A stretch of 64,000 nucleotides of DNA from Ottowia sp. (GCF_016703145.1 NZ_JADJCO010000003.1:744001-808000); one strand, 5' to 3'. Counted from the stretch's first letter, positions 42,809 to 53,581 are shown. Notes: generated from the letters alone by a model not told the origin. Numbers and translations are program-made.

Positions 42809-42893
42809 TCTTTTTTTTGCTTTGCCGTGCGGACGAATGACGCTATAAACACGGCGCAGCAGCGCGGTCCGGACGCTGCCGAGGAGACACTGG

Positions 42894-43661
42894 ATGGAAT
42901 GGTTAGCTTGGATGTCGACCCCCGAGGGCTGGATCGCCCTCATCACCCTGGTGGCGCTGGAGATCGTGCTGGGCGTCGACAACATCATCTTCATCTCGAT
43001 CCTGGTCGGCCGCCTGCCGCCCGAGCAGCGCAACATGGGGCGGCGCCTGGGCCTGGGCTTCGCCATGGTCACGCGCATCCTGTTGCTGCTGTCGATCACC
43101 TGGGTGATGCAGCTCACTTCGCCGCTGTTCTCGGTGCTGGGAAAGGAGGTGACGGGGCGTGACCTGATCCTCATTGGCGGCGGCCTGTTCCTGCTGTGGA
43201 AGAGCGTGCACGAGATCCACCAGTCGATGACCCCGGGCGAGGACGATGACGGCGACGGCGTCGTCGGCAAGGCACGCGTGTCCTTCGCCGGCATCATCGT
43301 GCAGATCGCCATCATCGACATCGTGTTCTCGCTCGACTCGGTGATCACCGCCGTCGGCATGGTGGGCGACATCGCCATCATGATCATCGCGGTGGTGGCC
43401 TCGGTGGGCGTGATGATGTTCGCCGCGCGGCCGATCGGCGAGTTCGTGGACAACAACCCGACCATCAAGATCCTGGCGCTGTCGTTCCTGGTGGTGGTCG
43501 GCATCCTGCTGATCGCCGAAGGCTTCGGCCAGCACATTCCCAAGGGTTACGTGTACTTCGGCATGGCGTTCTCGTTCGCGGTGGAGATGCTCAACATCCA
43601 CATGCGCCGCAGCCAGGAGCGCGTCAAGCTGGCCAAGCACATGCCCGGCGGGGAGGAGTGA
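42894..43661 (+). CDS. TerC-family membrane protein
   Basis: A 255-residue protein with about seven hydrophobic segments and the acidic intramembrane motifs EIVLGVDNIIF and VFSLDSVITAVGM. TerC-family proteins are linked to metal (often manganese) export and exoenzyme metalation. A GAGGAGA ribosome-binding site lies seven bases before the ATG. The 158-base leader was inspected for a yybP-ykoY manganese riboswitch, with no convincing match. Length is normal for the short TerC class. Confidence 0.9.
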   Translation: MEWLAWMSTPEGWIALITLVALEIVLGVDNIIFISILVGRLPPEQRNMGRRLGLGFAMVTRILLLLSITWVMQLTSPLFSVLGKEVTGRDLILIGGGLFLLWKSVHEIHQSMTPGEDDDGDGVVGKARVSFAGIIVQIAIIDIVFSLDSVITAVGMVGDIAIMIIAVVASVGVMMFAARPIGEFVDNNPTIKILALSFLVVVGILLIAEGFGQHIPKGYVYFGMAFSFAVEMLNIHMRRSQERVKLAKHMPGGEE

Positions 43662-43709
43662 ACGCCGGGAGCCGGCCGTCCACCTGCCCGCAGGGGGCGG
43701 CCGTCTCGC

Positions 43710-44290
43710 CTAGGCACTTTTCCTGACGACCGAGCACTTGAAGTAGGCCATCTGCCGCAGCGCGGCGTCCCTGGCCGCGTCGCTTTCCGCCGCGGTGCAG
43801 TCGCGGGGAACCCACAGCCGGTAGCCGCGCATGTAGGCGTCCATCGCCGTCAGGTGGACGCACATGTCGGTGGCCAGCCCCGCGACGATCAGTTCGCGGG
43901 CCTTGAGTTGCCGCGGGAGATGCGCCAGCGGTGTGGAATGGAAAGCCGAGTGCAGGGGCTTGAGGATGGTCAGGTCGCCCTCCATCGGCTCCAGCAGCGC
44001 CGCGATTCGCCCCGGATGCCCGGCAGCGCCTTGCATGCGGCGAGCAGGTCCTTGAATTCCGACCGCCAGATGCCGTAGTTGTCGTTCGCGTGGATGACGG
44101 CCACCCCGCTGCGCGCCAGGCGCCTTTTGAGCCGCGCGGTCGGCTGCGCCGCCCGCAACGCGCTGCGCAGCAGGTTCGCCGCGCCGGGAAACTGCAGGGG
44201 GTTGATGAAATCCACGAGCACCATCACCCGGGCGCTTTCCTTCAGGTTTCCGCCCTGGGCACCGCCAGGGAGCACGGATTCCGAAGACAT
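43710..44290 (-). CDS. Isochorismatase-family cysteine hydrolase, frameshifted
   Basis: The first part (MVLVDFINPLQFPGAANLL...FKDLLAACKALPGIRG) holds the catalytic Asp. The second part in another frame (IAALLEPMEGDLTILKPLHSAF...GLATDMCVHLTAMDAYMRG) holds the catalytic Lys and Cys. The break is at about 44011; one more G in the CGGGGC run would join them into a roughly 193-residue enzyme. All three catalytic residues are present, so a sequencing indel is more likely than decay. The start may be at the ATG of MSSESVLPGG. Substrate unknown. Confidence 0.72.
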
Positions 44291-44330
44291 GGCAAGCGCC
44301 CAGCCTGTCGATCAGGCGCGGTCGCGCAGT

Positions 44331-44543
44331 TCATGGACGCCCCCCGGTGGCGCCGTGGTTGCAGCAGAACAGGCGTTCTCCCGCCTGCACGCCGTGCCCC
44401 ACGATGGGCACCCTGCATTCGGCGCAACGCGGCGCCAGCTTGTGGATGGCGCATTCGAAACTGTCGAAGGTGTGCGTGCGTCCGTCCATCTGGACTTCGA
44501 AAGTGCGGTCGTAGACATTGCCGCATGTTTCACACTGGGCCAT
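44331..44543 (-). CDS. Small metal-binding cysteine-rich protein
   Basis: A 70-residue protein with CETCGN, FDSFECAIHKLAP, CAEC and GHGVQAGERLFCCNH. This is the pattern of a small conserved family that probably binds zinc or iron through its cysteines. GGAG precedes the ATG. The end (ATGGRP, stop) follows a G6 run at 44340-44345; with five G it would instead read on to GGVHELRDRA, stop 44312. The true C-terminus is therefore uncertain. It lies next to other small stress-type genes. Confidence 0.7.
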   Translation of the reverse strand: MAQCETCGNVYDRTFEVQMDGRTHTFDSFECAIHKLAPRCAECRVPIVGHGVQAGERLFCCNHGATGGRP

Positions 44544-44599
44544 GACGCTCTCCTTCATATCTTCCAGACGGCCCGGAGTGCAACGAGCGAGCCCGGAGA

Positions 44600-44784
44600 T
44601 CACGGATTCGTCTTCCTGGGTGCCAGTCTGGCGCGCTTCCCACCCCCATCCTGCTTGTTGACCGTCGCCCACGCAATGCGCTCGGCGTCCTCGCGGCTGT
44701 GCCCCCCTCGCGCTCGCTTTCCTCGATGTGCCGCGCCTGGCGGCGCTGCTTCTCGGTGTAGCTGGATTTGTCGCCTCGTGGCAT
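44600..44784 (-). CDS. Small basic stress-type protein (MPRGDKS family), frameshifted
   Basis: It begins MPRGDKSSYTEKQRRQARHI and should continue SREDAERIAWATVNKQDGGG, ending KTNP, stop at 44600. The present sequence breaks after SEREGG at a C6 run (plus strand 44702-44707). One additional base restores a roughly 62-residue protein. Similar small Lys/Arg/Glu-rich proteins are common in soil and plant-associated proteobacteria, often labelled plasmid stabilisation without real evidence. An indel error is likely. Confidence 0.6.
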
Positions 44785-44845
44785 GGGATGCGCCTGAAGC
44801 ACGAGGGGCCGCCGACTCCTTGGCGTCGTGGTGCGCGCGGCGTCC

Positions 44846-45109
44846 TCAGTGGCGGTCGGCCCGGGGTGGCCGCTGGCCGTTGCGGGTGCCGTCCGTGGTG
44901 GTGTTCATGGGGGCGAACGTCTGCGGCGCCGCAGCGGGCGCAGGCGCGGACGCGGGGGTGGTGGATGGCGCGTCCATGGACGCCGCCTGAGGCGGTGCGC
45001 TCGGCATGGGCGGCGGCGTGGTGGTGTTCTGCGTGGATTGGGCCATCACGCTGGCCGACATCGCCAAGCCAGCGGCCCAGGCACAGGCGGTGAGAAGATG
45101 GGTTTTCAT
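44846..45109 (-). CDS. Small exported Pro/Ala/Thr-rich protein
   Basis: An 87-residue protein with a signal peptide (LLTACAWAAGLAMSASVMAQ) followed by low-complexity PPPMPSAPPQAASMDAPST and TFAPMNTTTDGTRNG. AAGGA precedes the ATG at 45109. It has no domain that I recognise. It is probably periplasmic, and it stands in a cluster of small envelope or stress proteins. Confidence 0.6.
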   Translation of the reverse strand: MKTHLLTACAWAAGLAMSASVMAQSTQNTTTPPPMPSAPPQAASMDAPSTTPASAPAPAAAPQTFAPMNTTTDGTRNGQRPPRADRH

Positions 45110-45278
45110 CGTTCGATCCTTCAAGATGGTGAGAGGGAACATGCTGCGCCGCTTGGCGTTCGCCGCGGGTCGGCCTGTGCGCCCTGTTCCTGTGAGTCTG
45201 GGCTGGCATGGAGGTCGGCCCCCGCCGTACTGGCGAGGTGAGGCCGCCTCCGCTCATGCCAGCGCGGGAAAGGCGGCG

Positions 45279-45764
45279 CTAGACGGCGCCCCGGTCCCGC
45301 TTGGCGCGCTCCCAGGCGGCCCGGGCGGCCGGGCTGGCTTCGACCCAGTTCAGGCGGGACTTGCCGCGGTAGATGTCCCAGTCCTTCGCCAGCTCGGATT
45401 CGTACTCCTCGAACGGGCGGTCGCGGTACCGCTCGGCCAGGGTGCCGGCGATGCCCACGCCATAGGCCGGTGCATAGTCGTCGTACGTGTAGCCGTCGCG
45501 GTAGTAGGGCTCGCGCACGTAGCCCTCGCGCCAGTACGCTTCCTCGGCCGTCGGATCGACGGCTTCCGCCGTCGCCTTGCCGGCCAGTCCGCCGGCGACG
45601 GCGCCAATGACGGCGCCCAGCGCGGTGCCAAGAGGCCCCGCGAAGCTGCCGATGGCGGCGCCCGCCGCGCCCCCGGCCACCGCACCGACCCCGGTGCCGA
45701 CGGGATGGGCGCCAGACGCTCCGCTCAGCGGGTCGAGATTGAGGTTTCTGTCGTCGGAGTTCAT
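45279..45764 (-). CDS. Glycine-zipper protein
   Basis: A 161-residue protein. Residues about 21-62 form a glycine zipper (VGTGVGAVAGGAAGAAIGSF, then GTALGAVIGAVAGGLAG), followed by a Tyr/Asp-rich segment (YWREGYVREPYYRDGYTYDD) and an acidic-aromatic C-terminus. There is no signal peptide, and AAGGA lies before the ATG. Proteins of this type are common stress or desiccation-linked proteins, and membrane insertion through the zipper is likely. Confidence 0.7.
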   Translation of the reverse strand: MNSDDRNLNLDPLSGASGAHPVGTGVGAVAGGAAGAAIGSFAGPLGTALGAVIGAVAGGLAGKATAEAVDPTAEEAYWREGYVREPYYRDGYTYDDYAPAYGVGIAGTLAERYRDRPFEEYESELAKDWDIYRGKSRLNWVEASPAARAAWERAKRDRGAV

Positions 45765-45933
45765 GGTCGTCCTTTCAGTCTGGCCTCCAGGGTTGAATGC
45801 CTGAGGCCAGCGTAGGCCGCAAACCAGCAGGAGGCTGTAGGACGAGGGGGCGCGGGCGTGTGGTCTGGCGCGTGTGTCTGGCGACAGCGCCACGGGCGCC
45901 GCTGTCCTGCGCCGGTGCGCCCCTCGCCGGACC

Positions 45934-46406
45934 ATGACCAAGTCCCCACCCCCCGGCGGCAGCACGAAGAACGATGCCCGCAAACCAGGGAAAATCGCCG
46001 GCACCACGGCGGACGTCGAGCGCCTGTCCCGCCGCATCCAACGTGAACAGGACGCGCTGGACGCCCGGCTCCCCGCGCCCAAGAAGCCCGCGCCCGGGCA
46101 TGCGCCCGTCCAGACCGGCGCGCGGCCACATCCGGCCAATCCGCTGCCACGCAAGCCCGGCCGCGAACAGGATCTGTCCCTGGCGCTCCGGTACGTGGGC
46201 GCGGCCAAGCTGGCGGAGATGGCGGCGCTGATCACCGGCGGCGGCGGGCCAGGGACGTCGCCTCGTTCGGCGCCGACAGGGCCTCCCAGCGCGTGGCCCA
46301 ACCCGAGGAGCTGTCGCCGGCTTACGTGTTTCTGGCTTCGCCTATCACGGCCAGCTACATCACCGGGATCGTGCAGCCGGTCACCGGGGACATCGGCGCC
46401 ATCTGA
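45934..46406 (+). pseudogene. Short-chain dehydrogenase remnant with internal deletion
   Basis: The N-terminal part (MTKSPPPGGSTKND...AKLAEMAALITGG) matches the start of YghA-type SDRs up to the cofactor loop. It then jumps, in another frame, to the C-terminal end (FGADRASQRVAQPEELSPAY, then VFLASPITASYITGI and GDIGAI, stop 46404-46406). The whole catalytic core, including the SDR Ser-Tyr-Lys region, is missing (roughly 180 residues). Unlike the nearby single-base lesions, this is a genuine deletion. Confidence 0.75.
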
Positions 46407-46423
46407 AGGGCTGTCATCCAGCG

Positions 46424-46482
46424 GTTGCTATTTTATTAATAGCTTATTGCGCAACATCCATGGGGGCTAAAGGCTATTTTTG
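46424..46482 (+). repeat. Dispersed repeat, copy R9
   Basis: Plus strand: TTGCTATTTTATTAATAGCT, then ATTGCGCAACATCCATGGGG. Its right end overlaps the last codons of mnmA. Confidence 0.8.
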
Positions 46483-47601
46483 CTCCAAATCCGTCTTGGA
46501 GGCGATGACGCCTCCGCCCAGGCACACCTCGCCGTCGTACAGCACCGCGCTCTGCCCCGGCGTGACGGCCCACTGCGCCTCGCCGAAGCGCAGGCGAAAC
46601 TGTCCCGATGCGTCGCTGGCCGACAGGACGCAGCCCGCGTCCTGCTGGCGGTAGCGCGTCTTGGCGGCCAGGGCGCCGGGCGGTGGGGGGGCACCGGCGG
46701 TCCAGGCCGCGTCGCCTGCGACCAGCGCGCGCGACAGCAGCCACGGGTGGTCGTGCCCCTGCACCGCCCAGAGCGTGTTGGTGGCCATGTCCTTGCGCGC
46801 CACGAACCATGGGGCATGGTCGCCGCCACCCCGGGCCGTGCCCTTGTCCTTGATGCCGCCGATGCCCAGCCCCTGGCGCTGGCCCAGGGTGTAGAACGAC
46901 AGGCCCACGTGCTGGCCGATGGTGCGCCCGCGCGCGTCCTTGATCGGGCCGGGCTTGGTTTGCAGGTAGCGGTTCAGGAACTCGCGAAACGGCCGCTCGC
47001 CGATGAAGCAGATGCCGGTCGAATCCTTCTTGCGCGCGTTTGGCAGGCCGATCTCGGCGGCGAGGCGGCGCACCTCGGTCTTGCGCAGTTCGCCGACCGG
47101 GAACAGCGTGCGCGCCAGCTGCGCCTGGTTCAGGCGGTGCAGGAAGTAGCTCTGGTCCTTGGCCGGGTCCAGGCCCTTGAGCAGCTCGTGCCGTTGCGTG
47201 GCCGCGTTGAAGCGCACCCGGGCGTAGTGTCCCGTCGCGATCTTCTCGGCACCCAGGCGCACGGCGTGGTCAAGGAAGGCCTTGAACTTGATCTCGGCGT
47301 TGCACAGCACGTCCGGGTTGGGCGTGCGACCGGCCGAGTATTCGCGCAGGAACTCGGCGAACACGCGGTCCTTGTACTCGGCGGCGAAGTTGACATGCTC
47401 GATCTCGATGCCCAGCACGTCGGCCACGGCGGCGGCGTCCAGGAAGTCCTGGCGCGACGAGCAGTAGGCGTCGTCGTCATCGTCCTCCCAGTTCTTCATG
47501 AAGATGCCCACCACCTCGTGCCCCTGCTGCTTGAGCAGGTGCGCGGTGACGGCGGAATCCACGCCGCCCGACAGGCCCACGACCACGCGATGCTTCATCA
47601 T
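46474..47601 (-). CDS. mnmA: tRNA-specific 2-thiouridylase
   Basis: A 375-residue enzyme. PP-loop GLSGGVDSAVTAH, catalytic Cys in NPDVLCNAEIKF and the second Cys in DSTGICFIGER are present, as is the HYAR/QSYFL tRNA-recognition region. It thiolates U34 of tRNA-Lys, Glu and Gln using sulfur from IscS relay. Its 3' end overlaps a dispersed repeat. It is divergent from rpsL, sharing an intergenic region with a strong promoter for the ribosomal cluster. Confidence 0.96.
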   Translation of the reverse strand: MMKHRVVVGLSGGVDSAVTAHLLKQQGHEVVGIFMKNWEDDDDDAYCSSRQDFLDAAAVADVLGIEIEHVNFAAEYKDRVFAEFLREYSAGRTPNPDVLCNAEIKFKAFLDHAVRLGAEKIATGHYARVRFNAATQRHELLKGLDPAKDQSYFLHRLNQAQLARTLFPVGELRKTEVRRLAAEIGLPNARKKDSTGICFIGERPFREFLNRYLQTKPGPIKDARGRTIGQHVGLSFYTLGQRQGLGIGGIKDKGTARGGGDHAPWFVARKDMATNTLWAVQGHDHPWLLSRALVAGDAAWTAGAPPPPGALAAKTRYRQQDAGCVLSASDASGQFRLRFGEAQWAVTPGQSAVLYDGEVCLGGGVIASKTDLEQK

Positions 47602-47657
47602 CGGCGGATTATCCCCGCCGGCCTGAAAGGACGCTTCGGCCTGGGCGGCCTCGCGCC

Positions 47658-47686
47658 TTGCCGGATCAGGCGCGGCGGGCTATAAT
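47658..47686 (+). promoter_or_regulatory. Sigma-70 promoter of the rpsL operon
   Basis: TTGCCG (47658-47663), 17-base spacer, TATAAT (47681-47686). It lies about 140 bases before rpsL, leaving a long leader. Confidence 0.85.
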
Positions 47687-47826
47687 CGCAGGCTTTTCTC
47701 GCATTTTTGTGGCTTGAGCGCGTGCTCCTTGGGTTGGGCGCGCGCTTTTGCTTTGCGAGAGGGATGCGCTGGTGAAGCGCGTTTTTCACGTGGGCTCCAC
47801 GTGTTTTTTCACGTTAAGGGAAATTC

Positions 47827-48204
47827 ATGCCAACCATCAATCAATTGGTGCGTCACGGGCGGGCGGTCGAGAAGATCAAGTCCAAGAGCCCCGCGATGCA
47901 GAACTCGCCGCAGCGTCGCGGCGTGTGCACCCGTGTGTACACCACGACGCCCAAGAAGCCGAACTCCGCGCTGCGCAAGGTCGCCAAGGTGCGCCTGACC
48001 AACGGCTTCGAGGTCATCTCCTACATCGGCGGCGAGGGCCACAACCTGCAGGAGCACAGCGTGGTGCTGGTGCGCGGCGGCCGCGTCAAGGACCTGCCCG
48101 GCGTGCGCTACCACATCGTGCGCGGCTCGCTCGACCTGCAGGGCGTGAAGGATCGCAAGCAGTCGCGCTCCAAGTACGGCGCCAAGCGTCCCAAGAAGGC
48201 CTGA
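47827..48204 (+). CDS. rpsL: 30S ribosomal protein S12
   Basis: A 125-residue S12, full length, with TTTPKKPNSALRKVAKVRLT, the region whose lysine is the classic streptomycin-resistance site; the wild-type KPNS and GGRVKDLPGVRYH motifs are present. It sits at the decoding centre. First gene of the str operon. 178 bases separate it from rpsG, unusually long and with no clear terminator, only T-rich TTCGTTTTTC repeats. Confidence 0.98.
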   Translation: MPTINQLVRHGRAVEKIKSKSPAMQNSPQRRGVCTRVYTTTPKKPNSALRKVAKVRLTNGFEVISYIGGEGHNLQEHSVVLVRGGRVKDLPGVRYHIVRGSLDLQGVKDRKQSRSKYGAKRPKKA

Positions 48205-48383
48205 TCGCCGTCTTTCGTTCGTTTTTCATTGTTCGTTTTTCCGGTGTCCGGGCTGCCCAGGCAGGCGTCCCGAACGTAGTGACCCCAAGCGCAGCGTCCT
48301 GCGTGGGTCGAGTAAGTGAGAGTTCCAGGTGGCTCTCGCGGTGCCCGATGAGGGTGCCAACTGAAGCAACATAGAGGTCAGAA

Positions 48384-48854
<471 letters not shown>

Positions 48855-48880
48855 AGGCTCATCCCCGTCTCGAAGGCCGG

Positions 48881-48913
48881 GAGCCCGACCCGCCGGTTCT
48901 GGCGGGCGGGCTC
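48881..48913 (+). other. Hairpin between rpsG and fusA
   Basis: GAGCCCG-A-CCCGCC pairs with GGCGGG-CGGGCTC around a six-base loop, with one bulge. No T tract follows, so it is not an obvious terminator. Possible regulatory or RNA-processing structure. Confidence 0.5.
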
Positions 48914-48936
48914 TTGGCCGTTAACGAAAGAAAACC

Positions 48937-51041
48937 ATGGCACGCAAAACCCCCATCGAGCGCTACCGCAATATTGGTATCTCGGCCCACATCGACGCCG
49001 GCAAGACCACCACCACCGAGCGCATCCTGTTCTACACGGGCGTGACCCACAAGCTGGGCGAGGTGCACGACGGCGCTGCCACCACCGACTGGATGGTGCA
49101 GGAGCAGGAGCGCGGCATCACCATCACCTCGGCGGCGGTGACCTGCTTCTGGAAGGGCATGGACCTGTCCTATCCCGAGCACCGTTTCAACATCATCGAC
49201 ACCCCGGGCCACGTGGACTTCACCATCGAGGTGGAGCGCTCCATGCGCGTGCTGGACGGCGCCTGCATGGTGTATTGCGCCGTGGGCGGCGTGCAGCCCC
49301 AGTCGGAAACCGTGTGGCGCCAGGCCAACAAATACAAGGTACCGCGCCTCGCGTTCGTCAACAAGATGGATCGCACCGGCGCCAACTTCTTCAAGGTCTA
49401 CGACCAGATGAAGCTGCGCCTGAAGGCCAGCCCCGTGCCCATCGTGATCCCCATTGGTGCCGAGGACAGCTTCACCGGCGTGGTCGATCTCGTGAAGATG
49501 AAGGCCATCATCTGGGACGAGGCCTCGCAGGGCATGAAGTTCGAGTTCCAGGACATTCCCGCCGAACTCGTGGAATCCGCCAAGGAATGGCGCGAGAAGA
49601 TGGTGGAAGCCGCCGCCGAGTCCAGCGAAGAGCTGATGAACAAGTACCTCGAAGAGGGCGACCTGTCCGAGGAAGAAGTCAAGCAGGGCCTGCGCGCGCG
49701 CACCATCGCCACCGAGATCCAGCCCATGCTGTGCGGCACGGCCTTCAAGAACAAGGGCGTGCAGCGCATGCTGGACGCCGTGATCGACTACCTGCCCTCG
49801 CCGGTGGACATCCCGCCCGTGTCGGGCACCGACGACGACGAGAAGGAAACGTCAGCCGCAAGGCCGACGACAGCGAGAAGTTCTCGGCCCTGGCGTTCAA
49901 GCTGATGACCGACCCGTTCGTGGGCCAGCTGACCTTCGTGCGCGTGTATTCGGGCGTGCTGACCAAGGGCGACACCGTTTACAACGCCGTCAAGGGCCGC
50001 AAGGAGCGCATCGGCCGCATCGTGCAGATGCACGCCAACGAGCGCATCGAGATCGACGAGATCCGCGCCGGCGACATCGCCGCCTGCGTCGGTCTGAAGG
50101 ACGTGACCACGGGCGAAACCCTGTGCGATCCCGATGCCATCGTGACGCTGGAGCGCATGGTGTTCCCCGAGCCCGTGATCGCGCAGGCGGTGGAGCCCAA
50201 GACCAAGGCCGACCAGGAGAAGATGGGCATCGCGCTGTCGCGCCTGGCCGCCGAGGACCCGTCGTTCCGCGTGCGCACCGACGAGGAATCGGGCCAGACC
50301 ATCATCGCCGGCATGGGTGAGTTGCACCTGGAAATCATCGTGGACCGCATGAAGCGCGAGTTCAACGTGGAAGCCAACGTCGGCAAGCCGCAGGTGGCCT
50401 ACCGCGAGACCGTGCGCAAGACCGTCACCGATGTCGAAGGCAAGTTCGTGCGCCAGTCCGGCGGCAAGGGCCAGTACGGCCACGTGGTGTTCACGCTCGA
50501 ACCGCAGGAAGCCGGCAAGGGCTTCGAGTTCGTCGACGAGATCAAGGGCGGCGTGGTGCCGCGCGAATACATCCCCGCCGTGGAAAAGGGCGTGGTCGAG
50601 GCGCTGACTTCCGGTGTTCTGGCCGGCTACCCCGTCGTGGACGTCAAGGTGCGCCTGACCTTCGGCTCGTACCACGACGTGGACTCGTCCGAGCAGGCGT
50701 TCAAGATGGCGGCCATCTTCGGCTTCAAGGAAGCCGCGCGCAAGGCCGGCCCCGTCATCCTCGAGCCCATGATGGCCGTGGAAGTCGAGACACCCGAGGA
50801 CTATGCCGGCAACGTGATGGGCGACCTGTCGTCCCGCCGAGGCATGGTGCAGGGCATGGACGACATGGTGGGCGGCGGCAAGGCCATCAAGGCCGAGGTG
50901 CCGCTGTCCGAGATGTTCGGCTACGCCACCACGCTGCGTTCCATGACGCAGGGCCGCGCCACGTACACGATGGAGTTCAAGCACTACGCCGAGGCCCCGC
51001 GCAACGTGTCCGAGGCTATTGTCGCGGCCCGTGCCAAGTAA
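48937..51041 (+). CDS. fusA: Elongation factor G, with an apparent single-base deletion
   Basis: The N-terminal G domain (AHIDAGKTTTTERI, DTPGHVDF, NKMD) is in one frame to about 49850. Domains II-V (from KADDSEKFSALAFKLMTDPF to VSEAIVAARAK) follow in the next. One more A in GAAACG gives DEKENVSRKADD, which matches the usual sequence here and restores a roughly 701-residue protein. EF-G is essential and drives translocation, so this is almost certainly a sequencing error. The gene lies in standard str order, after rpsG and before tuf. Confidence 0.9.
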
Positions 51042-51050
51042 GGATTTTTT

Positions 51051-51115
51051 TAGCAAAACTGGCCGCTAGCCCACACCGGATAAGCGTCAATTGCTATAAA
51101 AAAGATAGTAATTTT
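51051..51115 (-). repeat. Dispersed repeat, copy R10
   Basis: Minus strand: TTACTATCTTTTTTATAGCA, then GTGTGGGCTAGCGGCCAGTT. It is inserted between fusA and tuf, ten bases after the fusA stop, inside the ribosomal operon. Confidence 0.75.
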
Positions 51116-51228
51116 CCATGGTCTGCGATCCCGGGTCCACGCCGTGCCCGTGCGGTGTGAATCCGGCGCCGGGATGCAGACTTGAAACCCCGCCACGGGC
51201 ATCTGTTCTTTATGGAGTGATTTGAAAA

Positions 51229-52419
<1,191 letters not shown>

Positions 52420-52430
52420 GGAGCACGGCG

Positions 52431-52745
52431 ATGGCAACCAAGCAGAGAATCCGCATCCGCCTGAAGGCGTTCGACTACAAGCTCATCGACCAGTCGGCCG
52501 CCGAGATCGTCGATACCGCCAAGCGCACCGGCGCCATCGTCAAGGGCCCCGTGCCCCTGCCGACGCGCATGAAGCGCTTCGACATCCTGCGCTCGCCGCA
52601 CGTCAACAAGACGAGCCGCGACCAGTTCGAGATCCGCACGCATCAGCGCCTGATGGACATCGTCGATCCGACCGACAAGACCGTGGACGCGCTGATGAAG
52701 CTCGACCTGCCGGCCGGCGTGGACGTGGAAATCAAGCTGCAGTAA
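52431..52745 (+). CDS. rpsJ: 30S ribosomal protein S10
   Basis: A 104-residue S10 (KQRIRIRLKAFDYKLIDQSA, PTRMKRFDILRSPHVNK). It starts 11 bases after tuf with AAGGAG. It is part of the 30S head and also the NusE transcription antitermination factor. It is separated from rplC by a new promoter and hairpin. Confidence 0.98.
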   Translation: MATKQRIRIRLKAFDYKLIDQSAAEIVDTAKRTGAIVKGPVPLPTRMKRFDILRSPHVNKTSRDQFEIRTHQRLMDIVDPTDKTVDALMKLDLPAGVDVEIKLQ

Positions 52746-52765
52746 TGCATGGGCGGGCGCGCGAC

Positions 52766-52795
52766 TTGCCGCAAGCGGCGTGCTCCGGCTATAAT
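52766..52795 (+). promoter_or_regulatory. Sigma-70 promoter upstream of rplC
   Basis: TTGCCG (52766-52771), 18-base spacer, TATAAT (52790-52795). It lies between rpsJ and rplC, so the rplC-rpsQ part can be transcribed independently. Confidence 0.8.
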
Positions 52796-52801
52796 CTGCG
52801 G

Positions 52802-52822
52802 CTTGCCTGAATTTCAGGCAAG
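52802..52822 (+). other. Leader hairpin upstream of rplC
   Basis: CTTGCCTGA-ATT-TCAGGCAAG, a perfect 9-bp stem located at the expected transcript 5' end, followed by TTATTTC. Possible site of ribosomal-protein feedback or transcript protection. Confidence 0.55.
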
Positions 52823-52897
52823 TTATTTCAACTCTCTTTCGCACACCAAACGCGCAGGCCAATTGCAGCAGGCGCGGCGGAAGTCATGGAGCAACAA

Positions 52898-53581
52898 ATG
52901 AGTCAAAGCAATCGATTGGGGTTGCTGGGGCGCAAGGTGGGCATGATGCGTCTGTTCACCGATGACGGCGACGCAGTGCCTGTCACGGTGGTGGATGTGT
53001 CCAACAACCGCGTCACCCAGATCAAGACCCAGCAAAACGATGGCTACGTGGCCCTGCAGGTCACGTTCGGTTCGCGCAAGGCTTCTCGCGTGACCAAGCC
53101 CGAAGCCGGCCACCTCGCCAAGGCGGGGGTCGAAGCCGGTGAAATCACCCAGGAATTCCGCGTCGCCGACGACGTCGCCGGCAAGTACGCCGCAGGCAGC
53201 CAGCTGCCCGTGGCCGACGTGTTCGCCGTGGGCGAGAAGGTGGACGTGCAGGGCACGTCGATCGGCAAGGGCTTTGCCGGCACGATCAAGCGCCACAACT
53301 TCAAATCGCAGCGCGCCTCGCACGGAAACAGCCGTTCGCACAACGTGCCCGGCTCGATCTCCATGGCGCAGGACCCGGGCCGCGTGTTCCCGGGCAAGAA
53401 GATGACCGGCCACATGGGCGACGAAACCGTCACCACCCAGAACCTCGACGTCATCCGCATCGACGAAGCCCGCCAGTTGCTGCTGATCAAGGGCGCCGTG
53501 CCCGGATCGCGCGGCGGTTTCGTCACCGTGCGCCCGGCGGTCAAGGCCAAGCCGGCAGCAGCCAAAGAGGGGGCTAAATAA
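52898..53581 (+). CDS. rplC: 50S ribosomal protein L3
   Basis: A 227-residue L3. The start at MSQSNRLGLLG is chosen to match the family; an ATG four codons earlier overlaps its ribosome-binding site (ATGGAG). The conserved methylated-glutamine loop GNSRSHNVPGSISMAQDPG is present. Early assembly protein of the 50S subunit. Its TAA overlaps the rplD ATG (TAATG). Confidence 0.97.
   Translation: MSQSNRLGLLGRKVGMMRLFTDDGDAVPVTVVDVSNNRVTQIKTQQNDGYVALQVTFGSRKASRVTKPEAGHLAKAGVEAGEITQEFRVADDVAGKYAAGSQLPVADVFAVGEKVDVQGTSIGKGFAGTIKRHNFKSQRASHGNSRSHNVPGSISMAQDPGRVFPGKKMTGHMGDETVTTQNLDVIRIDEARQLLLIKGAVPGSRGGFVTVRPAVKAKPAAAKEGAK

Noticed and set aside
42737..42893. yybP-ykoY (Mn) riboswitch upstream of terC
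   Set aside because: I could not match the conserved junction sequence; the region holds a dispersed repeat instead.
49840..49865. Programmed frameshift in fusA
   Set aside because: No slippery sequence or stimulating structure noticed, and similar single-base losses occur in several other genes, so error is simpler.
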